DNA from: Neolentinus lepideus HHB14362 ss-1
Lineage: Eukaryota > Basidiomycota > Agaricomycetes > Gloeophyllales > Gloeophyllaceae
Length of the DNA stretch: 16,249 nucleotides
Reading direction: 5' to 3'
NCBI GenBank assembly: GCA_001632425.1
Contig: KV425703.1
Coordinates: 14,070 to 30,318 of the forward strand
Positions within the stretch are counted from its first letter, which is position 1. Every line of letters starts with the position of its first letter. Of the stretch, positions 7,209 to 15,480 are shown piece by piece. A model generated the notes under the pieces. That model saw nothing but the letters and a program-made list of their open reading frames with translations. It did no database searches and was not told the DNA's origin. The position numbers and the translations under genes were made by a program.

Positions 7209-9603
7209 AAATCAAAAATGGAGCGAGTTATCGATAGAAGCCCACGCTCCCACTCTGCTGTGCTCTGCAGCAGTCCACAGGGAGACCTCGTGGTTACTCG
7301 GCGCCAAGCGAGTAGGATCAGCTTTATGCGCCAGCCCTCGGTCCCCAATATGTCCTATTGAGAGATATTTAGCGTTCGAGACGTGGAGCGTGTTCACGTA
7401 TATGCATCGCGGAGCAATATTATATGAGGCAAGTGAGATGTCCTGAGCGCTCCTTCGGCGCTTCCACGGATATTAGCGCCCAAACGCCGTATCCTTCCGC
7501 CTGCGGAAGGATCTCAGTCATCCTGAAAACGTTCGGGTTCGAAAAGCAGGCTGGCTCATAGCAAGAGTCTCCCGAGCCAGGCCATCAACGATCGGTCCGA
7601 CCTTCAGTGTCAACAGCTGCGTGACAACTCAGTAATGTCACTTTAGTTCGTGGCACCGTAGGAACAAGGATGTTCGTGTTCGATCAGGCGCTCGCTGAAA
7701 CTCGAGTACACATTAGTAGCCGCACTCGATTTCGGAATCAGCATTGAGAAAGATAGATCATGCACTCGAAACATGAGTGAGAATTAGGGATACCAGTTTC
7801 ACTGGGGTATCTGAATATTAGGTACTCGTGGAATGGGTCCTGCGAAAGGACAGGGATCCGGATAAACTTGACATCATATGTAAGATAAATATGATACAAG
7901 AGTGAGCGCTGGCTCGGTGGGAGTGGTTACGAGATACTATACTATATAGTAGTAGCCTGTGGTTAGCGTATTACAGCCGGAATGCTGTGCTACGCGTGTG
8001 GATCGTGGTGCCAAACCGTCACCATGCACCGTAAGACAATCTACAGTACAGTACATATGCATGCCTACTAGGGCCTTGACCATCACACTACATGCCGGAG
8101 ACGCGGGCATCCACCCGGGTGACGAAGGTGATGGTTGGTTTATTGTGAGATACGTGGTCAGCCAAGTTCACTGACAGCGCGTAAAAGCTTCTCTTCCGGA
8201 GCTTGTCGACGTTTTATCCCGTTACAGGATGATGTTATCAAGGATCTTACCCGTGCCATTTCACCGCAATACATTCTAGAGTCGCGAGAGACACAGACTC
8301 GTAAAGGCACGAAAGTGTTTATTCCTATTGAATAACATCAGCGCTACCTGCCAACAAGCAGCATCGGCACCTAAGGATCAATAGCCATTCAAAAGAGTGG
8401 CCAGGTACTTTTGATCAATAAACAAATAATGATGAAAGACACACGTGCCTACAACCTTTATTCGTATTGTGGGGATCACAGTGGTTACCGTGTACATGTC
8501 CCTAAGTGAGGTGTTATACAATCAAATGGAAGACTTTGATAGGGGCATCTGATCATGGAGCGCGGAGTGTATCAGCACTGAAGGAATACTGAGGCAGGGT
8601 TTGCGTATCGAGTAATTTGACTTGAGAACTCGGTAATTGAATATCACCTAGGTATGACCGTTCTGGGGAAATTTGCCCGTAATATATGTGACTGTCATCG
8701 ACTGGTCGGCTGGTGTACCTCACGTTCGCCACACAGCGTCACCGTGATCTGGTTTTGCCTGGGAGACAATGACAACTATGTGACGAAAGAACACATTGAG
8801 CCTTGTAAACAAGAATGATTAGGACCGCCAGTACAACTGCGCTATGGGACTCACATTCTTGAAGAGAGTCTCCCAAACCTACATAATCTGCTCGGTTCTC
8901 CTGATTATGCACCACCGGGTGTCCTGCACCAAAAGCTGATTCTGAACACAAGTTGTCGTATACGTTTTGGTTGCAGCCAGAACATGAAATAAGGTTAGGG
9001 TTGAAACGTTTCGTACTGTTGTAGACGTGGCTTCACCCTCTGAGAGTGGAGTTTTGTGAAAATTACTTCCTTTCCGGTATGGCTTGAAGATGGTGGGGGG
9101 TGATTCCCTCCGTGCAGGCATGAACTATTCACTGGCAGCATGCGCTCTACTCGATACACGACAGCCCCACTCCACGCAGGACTCCGTGACCGCGCTGGCA
9201 AGACCATCTCAGATCTGCCAACATCATGGAATGCGATCTCGAATTAGTTTCGGAAATTACCACGCCGATAAAGATGGACTCGTGTGAAATGACTCTTGCC
9301 AGTGATGAAAAAGGAACATCGCAGGCCAGGTTTTGAGGTTGTTCACTTACATGCTAACTCACATTATCCATCAGTCAGATTTAGGGCAGAGGACATAGAT
9401 ATAATACCGTGTCGGGGGTATCGGGACTTAGATGGAGTATTTGCGAATAGAACTGGGTTGTGATCATTGTACAGCGGTTCGTCCAATGAAAGATAACATG
9501 TATAGAGAATATATTTTATCATGTATCAGGTAGTAGGCTAAGAGCGCCGGTGAGACTATCCAAACGTCAGGAAGGGAGGAAGCAAAGAGAAAGTAAAATA
9601 TCG
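7209..9603. other. long stretch without a recognisable gene
   Basis: Several short frames are open but none has a domain: 7147-7446 (+), 7959-8174 and 8135-8335 (+, the latter containing LQDDVIKDLTRAISPQYILE), 8739-9207 (-, three overlapping frames) and 9084-9287 (+). The 8135-8335 frame and the 8739-9207 cluster are the best places to look for spliced genes. An inverted repeat lies at 7491-7512. I see no transposase, rRNA or tRNA signature. Confidence 0.4.
7491..7512. repeat. strong hairpin, 10-bp perfect arms
   Basis: ATCCTTCCGC and GCGGAAGGAT flank the two bases CT, giving a near-continuous 22-bp palindrome. A second small hairpin (AGCGC..GCGCT) lies about 40 bases upstream. No T-run follows, and no gene is close, so a terminator is not implied. 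Confidence 0.8.
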
Positions 9604-10080
9604 ATGTCGATGCGTGAGAACAGCCTCGCGTGGCAAATAAGGCATAGCCTCACGGCAACTTGCGCTGCTTATAGTGGGCTCTGCATGTTTATTTGGCATC
9701 GCATTGGACTTATCTCACTGCTTCTGCTCGGCCTGTGGTTTAAAGCATGCTTCTGTCCGTCGCCCTCTTCTATCTCAACCACTTGCACGCAACCGCTCCA
9801 CACATCCGTTGGCCATCTAAAATGCAAAAACCATCAGTTCTTCCATCCGGACACTGTTAACGTGCCAGAGCTTTCACTAACCTCTGACAGGACCTTCTAC
9901 TTCGAACGCGCGCGGAGTCGGACTACAAGAGTGAACTGGTACATCCCGTTCCTAAACCTCGTCGCGTTTTCCCGACCTGATCTTTCTTTAGGATCATCAG
10001 CTATTGGCGCCTTTGCCAGGCCCGCAATGCTGCAAAAGCCGCTATCTCAGTACCCGAGATCAAATTTGTTGTCGGAGTGA
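9604..10080 (+). CDS. hypothetical protein with one membrane segment
   Basis: From the ATG at 9604 an uninterrupted frame of 158 codons runs to TGA at 10078-10080, with no long frame opposing it on the minus strand. A strongly hydrophobic run (FIWHRIGLISLLLLGLWF) near residues 29-46 would form a single transmembrane helix. The remainder is polar, with basic stretches (FERARSRTTRVNW) and no domain I recognise. The frame is also open upstream of the ATG to 9550. It precedes the kinase pseudogene on the same strand by about 255 bases and could be an unrelated orphan gene or a chance frame in AT-balanced DNA. No splice evidence is needed or seen. Confidence 0.3.
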   Translation: MSMRENSLAWQIRHSLTATCAAYSGLCMFIWHRIGLISLLLLGLWFKACFCPSPSSISTTCTQPLHTSVGHLKCKNHQFFHPDTVNVPELSLTSDRTFYFERARSRTTRVNWYIPFLNLVAFSRPDLSLGSSAIGAFARPAMLQKPLSQYPRSNLLSE

Positions 10081-10135
10081 TACTTGGATCAGTGGACGAT
10101 ATGAACGTCATTTGTGATTACGGGACGAAGATGCT

Positions 10136-10194
10136 GAGCTCTTCCTGGACTTGATATTATGTGTAAGTGAGCATCACTACTCCAGGAAGAGTTC
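10136..10194. repeat. inverted repeat with 16-bp arms
   Basis: Arms 10136-10151 and 10179-10194 are complementary at 14 of 16 positions (core TCTTCCTGGA / TCCAGGAAGA) around a 27-nt spacer. A transcript in either direction would form a stable stem-loop. It lies between the hypothetical ORF and the kinase relic. Confidence 0.75.
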
Positions 10195-10335
10195 TTAGCT
10201 GCTTAGTGGTACCAGGCAGTTGATAATGATATTGTACATAACGACAATGTCGATAGTCGATGTCCAGCCATTAGGATCTTACTGCACCTCTCGGCGTCAT
10301 CTGGGCATTTGCCTCCATGCATCACTATCACAATT

Positions 10336-11589
10336 ATGATTTTAATGGCGGATAATATGATAGATGGTGGAGGTTTTGCAGATATCTATCGAGGGATGTG
10401 GAGAGGACAACCAGTGGCAGTCAAGCGTTTCCGCATCTATTTGAGCGACTCCGATGAAAGGAGAAGAGACAATGAGAATGTAAGAGGCTCTAGTTACATA
10501 GGAGTGACTGAGCAGATACTCATTAGCTTGACTCCATAGAAGTTCTTTCAAGAAGTCCTCACAAGAAGTCCTGATTTGGCGAAACTTGAATCATCCCCGT
10601 CTTCTCCCGTTGCTTGGCGTCGAATGGGAAACAATCTCTGTGCCGGCACTGGTCTCTCCATGGATGGAATGTGGAGATATTAATAAGTATATCAAAGACC
10701 ACCAGCCATCTTGCGTCGACATTCTACGTTTGGTACGCTAGTGGTATATCTGCATTCTTACTCCTTAAATAACGTGATTTTCCCGTGCCGAATAGTTCTC
10801 CGAAATCGCTGAAGGCATCGCACATATTCACGAGAGAGGTTATGCGCATGGTGACCTGCGCGGTGTAAGTAGACCTTCCCTGAACACGACTTAACGCTAA
10901 TGTATCTCCGAGAGCAGTCAAACATTCTTATGGGACCTGACCATCACGTTTGAATTGCAGATTTTGGTCTTGCCGTGTTTCTCGCCATTACTCGGAGCAC
11001 CAAGAGCGGCGGTGCTATCCGGTGGACAGCCCCCGAGTTACATGCCGAGCATAAGCGAACCAAAGAAGGAGACATATACTCCTTCTCTATGCTGTGCATC
11101 GAGGTATTTATATTTATTCTTTGTATCCCTGGCACTTGAAATCCTGTATTTCAGGTATGGACCAGCTGTGTGCCATTCCCCCATCTACCCGACGGCGGTA
11201 TAATCCTGGAGGTCGTTCTCAAGAAATTAAAGCCACCTCGTCCCACGCACTCTATACTTGGGAAAATGCCTGATGAACCCTGGTATCTGATACAGCGATG
11301 CTGGAATCACGAACCTTCACTGCGATCTGAAATACAGGAAATACTGCATGAACTGCGCCTACTGCTGTCGAAAGCTACCCGTCTTCGTCTCAGGAGAAAC
11401 CGCGTACAGACGTTGCGCCCTCCCGTTAAACAGCCGCTAACGGGCTCTTCTTCAACTATACGCTCCAGCAGTGCATTAGAGGGGCTTGCACATGCAGTAA
11501 CCAAGCAGTCAGGGAAGGAACTCTTCCGCTATTCAGTCAATGAAACCGATGCGGTGAGATCTTTTGGTTCAGTAGCAGTTATGATGTAA
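10336..11589 (+). pseudogene. TKL-type protein kinase, disabled by an in-frame TGA
   Basis: Five exons read 10336-10479, 10553-10732, 10796-10864, 10918-11103 and 11155-11589, with introns of 73, 63, 53 and 51 nt, all in phase 0. The order of kinase motifs is complete: glycine loop GGGFADIYRG, VAVK lysine, QEVLIWRNLNHPRLLPLLG (helix C glutamate), FSEIAEGIAHIHERGYAHGD, HGDLRG-SNIL catalytic loop, ADFGLA, IRWTAPEL, GDIYSFSMLCIEVW and CWNHEPSLRSEI, followed by a basic, Ser-rich tail. Such kinases form large lineage-specific families in Agaricomycetes. An in-frame TGA at 10951-10953 separates HHV from IADFGLA, so translation would stop before the activation loop. A CGA-to-TGA transition is the simplest origin. 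No start-proximal exon beyond the ATG at 10336 is evident. Apart from the TGA the reading frame is kept, so the lesion may be recent, or it could be an assembly error. Confidence 0.75.
10549..10574 (+). repeat. 13-bp tandem duplication at a kinase exon start
   Basis: CAAGAAGTCCTCA is followed directly by CAAGAAGTCCTGA (12 of 13 identical). With the upstream acceptor CCATAG (exon from 10540) the duplication throws FFQEVL out of frame. With the acceptor created or exposed inside it, TTCTTTCAAG (exon from 10553), the frame is restored as KSSQEVLIW. Confidence 0.8.
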
Positions 11590-11661
11590 CTAGACGTGCC
11601 ATACTAGGCTCGCCCATGCTATGATCTACACAAATCCCTGCCTCCCCTCCCTTGGGACGAC

Positions 11662-12178
11662 ATGGTAGACCACCAGTCGATGCAAGGACTAGAAATAGAA
11701 AGCCGGTGCTCAATGGTTGGAAGTCACACGTGTGTATACCAAGGGCGCGTACGTGGACGGCCTGTGGCAGTGAAGATCTTATGCCCAGAGTTCTCTCAAC
11801 AGGTCTGTCTCGTCCGGATCGGGTTCCCTCAAGTGAACGCACAACCGAAGAGCGATATCTACTCCTTCGGTATGCTCGCCTACGAGGTACGGTCCCTTGG
11901 TTTCCACACATTTTTTTACACTAATGTACATACAGGTCTTCAAGCAGCCATACGATGACTACCCTGAATCGGGGGACTATCGCTACCTTCCTCTTACAGG
12001 TCTTCGACCCGTGCGGCCTCTGGACAACTTGAAGCTTTCGGACAAGGTATGGGCCATATGCGAGCAGTACTGGTCGCAGGACATCCGCTTAAGGCCCAGG
12101 ATACCTAGTCTTCGACGACTTCTGCTGGAAATTGATCTACATTCACGCCCTTCCCTTGACGAGCTCGAATGCGTCTAG
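11662..12178 (+). pseudogene. kinase-like gene lacking its catalytic core
   Basis: Two exons, 11662-11886 and 11936-12178, joined over a 49-nt intron (GTACGG..TACAG), encode 155 residues with no stop. The N-terminal part has a kinase glycine-loop region, SMVGSHTCVYQGRVRGRPVA, the VAVK lysine and PEFSQQ. It then runs within the same exon into the C-lobe, IGFPQVNAQPKSDIYSFGML, AYEV-FKQPYDDYPESGD and a terminal helix region (VWAICEQYWSQDIRLRPRI). Helix C, hinge, HRD loop, DFG and APE, roughly 100 or more residues in family members, are missing. The frame is kept, so an in-frame deletion gave a product that cannot phosphorylate. It could still be translated as a kinase-derived dominant or scaffold protein, but decay is likelier. 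It starts 72 bases after the preceding kinase relic; the intron sits at the same E|V position as in that gene, showing shared ancestry. Confidence 0.65.
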
Positions 12179-12404
12179 ACACTTCTCCACGCCTCAGCAT
12201 GATCCCGATGATATCACGCACGAACTTTACGAGCTTCATGGACTCTAATGGCATCCACGTACACTTTAACCTTCAAACGGATTTCTGTTTTGCTTATATC
12301 AGTGCATTCCCTATACCTATGGTTCTTGGATTGTCGATACAAGTTTGAGACGGGTAAAGGTACGTGAATCCCCAGCACACTTTTTACCATCCTTCTATGG
12401 TGCG
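12179..12404. other. convergent intergenic gap
   Basis: 226 bases separate the end of the + strand kinase-like gene from the end of the - strand dehydrogenase. No gene is seen; it must hold the 3' ends of both transcripts. Confidence 0.5.
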
Positions 12405-13657
12405 TCACCATGAATGGTGACCACCAGTAACCATGATGCTGGGTCGACAACCGTCAGCCTCTTCTTTGTAGCGAACACAACCACTCGAAGCTTATGGATA
12501 AAAAGAAACACTCACTCGCTTCCCGTACAGTAGGTACTCGCATCACTAGCCAACCATGCGACGACGCCACGAATCTCATCCGGCCTCCCGATCCGTCCGA
12601 GCGGGTTCTGAGCTGCCCATTTGTCAATCAGGCCCGGATGTTTGTTGAGGTATTGTGCGGTGAGGCTAAACAGAGTCATTACCAAGCTTATCCAGGGATT
12701 GTCGCAAATGTTCACCTTGTGTAGATATACCCAGGTGACAAGGAATTTACCCTGATTCCTTTCGCTCCAAGCTCACACGCCATACTGCGTGCCATCTGGA
12801 TGACCGCGCCCTTGGAGGTGTTATACGATACCCAGTGGTGGTTCTGCAAAGACCGTCATTCAACCTTGACAAAATTCTGAACTAGAACGCACCATGTTTG
12901 CGAGGCTCCCACTCATGGAGGCTATGAGGATGATGCTCCCCGGGATGTTGAACCGCGCCATCTGTAGGCCTGCCGCCTGAGCAGTGTAGAGCACACCATT
13001 GACGTTCACGTCCATAACCTATCACAACAACAAACCAGTATTACATCATTTTGACGGCTTAGAGAGCACTTCAGAGGTACGTACTTCCTTGAACTCTTCC
13101 TCAGGGTACTCTATACACGAAATATGATTCTTCAGAATCCCCGCAGCAGCCACGCACACATCCACTCTCTGTTCCCTCTCGCCGATCTTTTCCACCTCCT
13201 TCAACACCGCCATCTTATTCCTCACATTCACCTGAACATATTCCAGTCTACCTGCCCTCTTCCCACCGGCCAATTCCATGTTTCGTGCATACTCTTGCAC
13301 CTTCAAGAACTCCTCAGATGGAGGGGAAGGCAGATCGAGGCAGTACACCGAGCGTGTGCCCCCTTCAATAAGTGCCATGGCAGCTTCCAGCCCGATACCG
13401 CGGTTGCCGCCCGAGACAATACCCACCCGGTCGTCCAGGGAGAACTCTCTGGAGAACAGAGTAGCCTCGTTCGGCTGACTGGACGGGCTGCTGTTCACAG
13501 CTGCAGCTACACCATAGAGCGGTTTGAATGCCAGAAGAGGTGAAGTGCTCGATAGGTTTCGACTTGAATGGGCTAGCACTGCGGGTGGGAGAAGTCGCTT
13601 GGACACCGAGCGCGCGGGCTGCCAAGACGCAAGTCGGATGCAACGAAGGGCAGACAT
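12405..13657 (-). CDS. short-chain dehydrogenase/reductase, probably mitochondrial
   Basis: Five minus-strand exons (13657-13085, 13018-12893, 12843-12716, 12665-12516, 12438-12405) join to 1011 nt, 336 residues plus TGA. The start is the first ATG, with A at -3. Residues 1-40 are rich in Arg, Ser and Ala with no acidic residue, as in mitochondrial presequences. Classical SDR motifs follow: SGGNRGIG (82-89) for the cofactor, Asp108 closing the second strand (suggesting NAD(H)), AAAG (170-173, in place of NNAG), DVNVNG with the structural Asn196, SMSG with Ser227, and YNTSK with Tyr240 and Lys244. The tail SLSPGYIYTSL, GRIGRPDEIRGVVAWLASDA and CTGSDIMVTGG is the C-terminus seen in fungal sugar-alcohol dehydrogenases and ketose reductases (arabinitol, mannitol, sorbose type). 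It should interconvert a polyol or secondary alcohol and a ketone; the substrate is not decidable. The gene looks functional. Confidence 0.9.
12439..12515 (-). other. SDR intron 4
   Basis: 77 nt, GTGAGT donor and GACCCAG acceptor; it splits a GAC codon so that CTGS joins DIMVTGG. Without it translation would stop at the TGA inside the donor. Confidence 0.85.
12666..12715 (-). other. SDR intron 3
   Basis: 50 nt, GTGAAC donor and CTGTTTAG acceptor; it splits an AGC codon, joining PGYIYT to SLTAQYL. Confidence 0.85.
12844..12892 (-). other. SDR intron 2
   Basis: 49 nt, GTGCGT donor and CTTTGCAG acceptor, between codons, placed between the catalytic-serine and the YNTSK segments. Confidence 0.85.
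13019..13084 (-). other. SDR intron 1
   Basis: 66 nt, GTACGT donor and GTGATAG acceptor, between codons, joining EEFKE to VMDVNVNG. Confidence 0.85.
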
Positions 13658-13677
13658 TGTGGTGCGTATCGCGCTGT

Positions 13678-13734
13678 CAGTATACAAGACAGTATACAAT
13701 GTCTAAATTGCAGCCGTCAGGAGATACATATATG
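13678..13734 (-). promoter_or_regulatory. probable SDR core promoter and leader
   Basis: A CATATATG box (13727-13734) lies about 70 bases upstream of the dehydrogenase ATG on the minus strand, at a plausible TATA distance. Between them CAGTATACAA (+ strand) is repeated at 13678-13687 and 13690-13699, a 12-base period. Both would fall in the leader or at the transcription start. Function is inferred from position only. Confidence 0.3.
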
Positions 13735-14308
13735 ACCTTGATACTCCGTATTTCGGCATGCTAGGGCCAGTCGTGCCTTCTCGCCGAGTCCTGTGACTGG
13801 GGATGGCACAGTGGGATGGACATGACCTAAGCAGGTGACAAGGCGTGGCATATTCATAGTAAATGGTCGGGGGCCTAGTCTCTCAGTTGATTGGATTTCA
13901 ATGACGGCATATCAAAGCCGGTTTAGTGTTGCTCCTGAAGTGAAGTGCTTCGAAGGATCTTGTCTAATACGACCCCCAAGATGGACAGTCCCAACATAGT
14001 AAGAACTGTCACCGCTAAGTCCAGTTGCACTTATGTAGTTTCAAGCTGTTTGCATTTCAACATTAGACACATCATACCTGTAAGCTTCTGAAGCTTCAAC
14101 CACCTTGAGAAACCCAAAATAGCAACTGCCATCCAATTAAAATATATTTGCTTTGATTTTACCCCAGATGTCAATGAAGTGGAGGGGGGTTCACGGCCAC
14201 CATCCTTTGTAGATAACCCGTAAATTTCATATAAACCTCTTTTACCAGCTCAAGACCTAATGGAAACATACCCATCCGGCAGGCAGGAGCGGCACAATAG
14301 TTACAAGC

Positions 14309-14320
14309 AAAAAAGAAAAA
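14309..14320 (-). terminator. Pol III-type T-run terminator
   Basis: On the minus strand TTTTT-C-TTTTTT begins 12 bases past the end of the tRNA-like sequence. Oligo-T of four or more is the RNA polymerase III stop signal. Confidence 0.5.
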
Positions 14321-14331
14321 CTATGCTAAAG

Positions 14332-14407
14332 TGTAGTCAGGGGAATCGAACCACCGACATCACCGCCTCACTACAGAAACCGAACATAGTCACTACACCA
14401 TATGGAA
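14332..14407 (-). pseudogene. tRNA-like Pol III unit, degenerate tRNA or SINE head
   Basis: The minus strand has an A-box-like TGGTGTAGTGA and a perfect B-box GGTTCGATTCC at tRNA spacing, followed by CCCCTGACTACA and then T-runs. These are the internal promoter and terminator of a Pol III gene. A proper cloverleaf cannot be built: the seven bases before the A-box do not pair with the 3' GACTACA, the T-stem has a mismatch, and no anticodon stem forms around any candidate loop. An alternative 66-nt start pairs TGTAGT with ACTACA but then lacks a D-arm. I therefore read it as a tRNA pseudogene or the tRNA-derived head of a SINE or MITE, not as a decoding tRNA. Confidence 0.45.
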
Positions 14408-14606
14408 CCCGGTAAATAGAGGCATTAATATATTATATTGTGCTGCCGCGGACTGCTTAGTCAGCTTTTCGTGGGATTGTCTTTCTTGGGGGTCGTATTG
14501 GCAGAGACCTTCGAAGGGGACTTCAATCACTTAGAGATTTGTGTGACTTAGTCTAGCTTCGAAGTTGTCCTCATCGACTTCGAAGATTGTGCTAAGTCCA
14601 GATAGG

Positions 14607-14618
14607 CATCACGTGATG
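14607..14618. promoter_or_regulatory. perfect 12-bp CATCACGTGATG palindrome
   Basis: The site is self-complementary around a CACGTG E-box and lies just inside the 14575-14598 inverted repeat. It could be a bHLH site driving the enclosed reading frame; that is inference from position. Confidence 0.35.
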
Positions 14619-14669
14619 AATATAATGGGTAAGTGCGACACGTGTTGCACTTCCCGGCTGCAGCTAGGT

Positions 14670-14760
14670 GAAGAAATAACCCAGAGACGATTCGAACGCG
14701 GGTGCGCTTGCCCCGAGCGGTCGGTTGCCCGAAGGGCAATTGTGTACTGTACAACCCGTA
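14670..14760 (-). other. second, weaker tRNA-like segment
   Basis: The minus strand contains a B-box-like GCGTTCGAATCGTC after a GC-rich run with a TTGCCC-TTC-GGGCAA hairpin. It starts after TTATTTACGGGTT, a leader nearly the same as TATTTACCGGGTT in front of the first tRNA-like unit (a similar AATTTACGGGTT occurs once more near 14216-14227). No A-box and no paired acceptor stem are evident. On the + strand TGCCCCGAGCGGTCGG resembles the A-box of leucine/serine tRNAs, but no B-box follows. It is probably a degraded tRNA-derived sequence. Confidence 0.25.
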
Positions 14761-15142
14761 AATAATATATGAAGTTTATATACAATTTTTCTTATCATTC
14801 TGAATATGGGCACATCCGGTGCACCCTCCCCTCGACCACATGCTTGCATGCGAGCTCGACCCGAAACCAACACTAGGCGATGCAGAAAATTCCACAAAAT
14901 TTGAAAAGAATGAAAGTAGACATGCAGGGGCTCTATGGCTGCATGTTGTGCCCCGATGGAAACACCAGACTGCTTCTGTGACACCTCCGTTTACCTGTTC
15001 AAGTATCAGCTGTGCCGTGATGCCCGTGCGAGAGGGTATTCTCCTCCAGCGGAGAGACTGACCCCTCACTGCAGCAGGCTCTCATCTTTCATACTTCAGG
15101 TATTTCAGATACTCAAGTATCTATATCAACTCAATTTTGCAG

Positions 15143-15480
15143 GTCACTGATTGGCAAAGGAGGCAGATCTCCAAGAAGGTTTGGAAGTCCAACAACTCGT
15201 AAGCAGGTACATGACCTTGTCTCAAGTGCCAACCTAGACATTGTGGCTCATTTTTTGGATGGATGCTTTCCATGCAATGGTCAAACTATCTAGAAATGTG
15301 AATGCTGCCCTTCATTACCAGTTGAGAAGCTGGAAGGTAGTGATGCCACAGTCCAGCTCAGTCCGGTTTTTGCCAAAAGAACTCTGAGTCCGGTTTGGGG
15401 TATTTCCTGGACCTACTACTGGAAGGATGGCATTGTAGCAATGCCAAAGTTGTGGGAATACGATAATCTGGTGCTACTTT
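15143..15480 (+). pseudogene. decayed ORF inside the inverted-repeat element
   Basis: A frame starting after a good acceptor (TTTTGCAG, 15135-15142) reads SLIGKGGRSPRRFGSPTTRK, VHDLVSSANLDIVAHFLDGC and FPCNGQTI. After a single TAG it continues KCECCPSLPVEKLEGSDATV, FAKRTLSPVWGISWTYYWKD and GIVAMPKLWEYDNLVLL, ending in TGA exactly at the border of the right inverted repeat (15481). About 110 codons with one stop, containing a cysteine cluster (CFPC..KCECC). Upstream, a frame at 14935-15105 (CFCDTSVYLFKYQLCRDARA) may be the preceding exon across a 43-nt GTATTT..GCAG intron, but the frame does not join cleanly. I do not recognise the family; a transposon-encoded protein is inferred from position. 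Confidence 0.4.

Larger units (their letters stand above)
13948..14516. repeat. inverted repeat pair enclosing a tRNA-like unit
   Basis: The right arm (14484-14516) reads TCTTGGGGGTCGTATT then, after 7-8 bases, ACCTTCGAAG. The left arm (13948-13981) is its reverse complement, with the first 16 bases identical and a one-base length difference in the middle. CTTCGAAG is the outer end of both arms. The enclosed 0.5 kb is AT-rich and carries the tRNA-like sequence at 14332-14407. Confidence 0.75.

Noticed and set aside
10944..11203. Short frames on both strands within the kinase gene
   Set aside because: They overlap exon 4 of the kinase relic, where ADFGLA and WTAPEL identify the true frame.
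11586..11670. Intron fusing the two kinase relics
   Set aside because: Donor GTAACT and acceptor GGTAG exist, but the resulting frame does not match the second kinase-like frame.
13124..13543. + strand ORF of 139 codons
   Set aside because: It is antisense to SDR exon 1, where the Rossmann motifs make the minus strand certain.
14332..14397. Functional tRNA on the minus strand
   Set aside because: A- and B-boxes are present, but no anticodon stem or full acceptor stem can be formed with any start, so only a tRNA-like unit is claimed.
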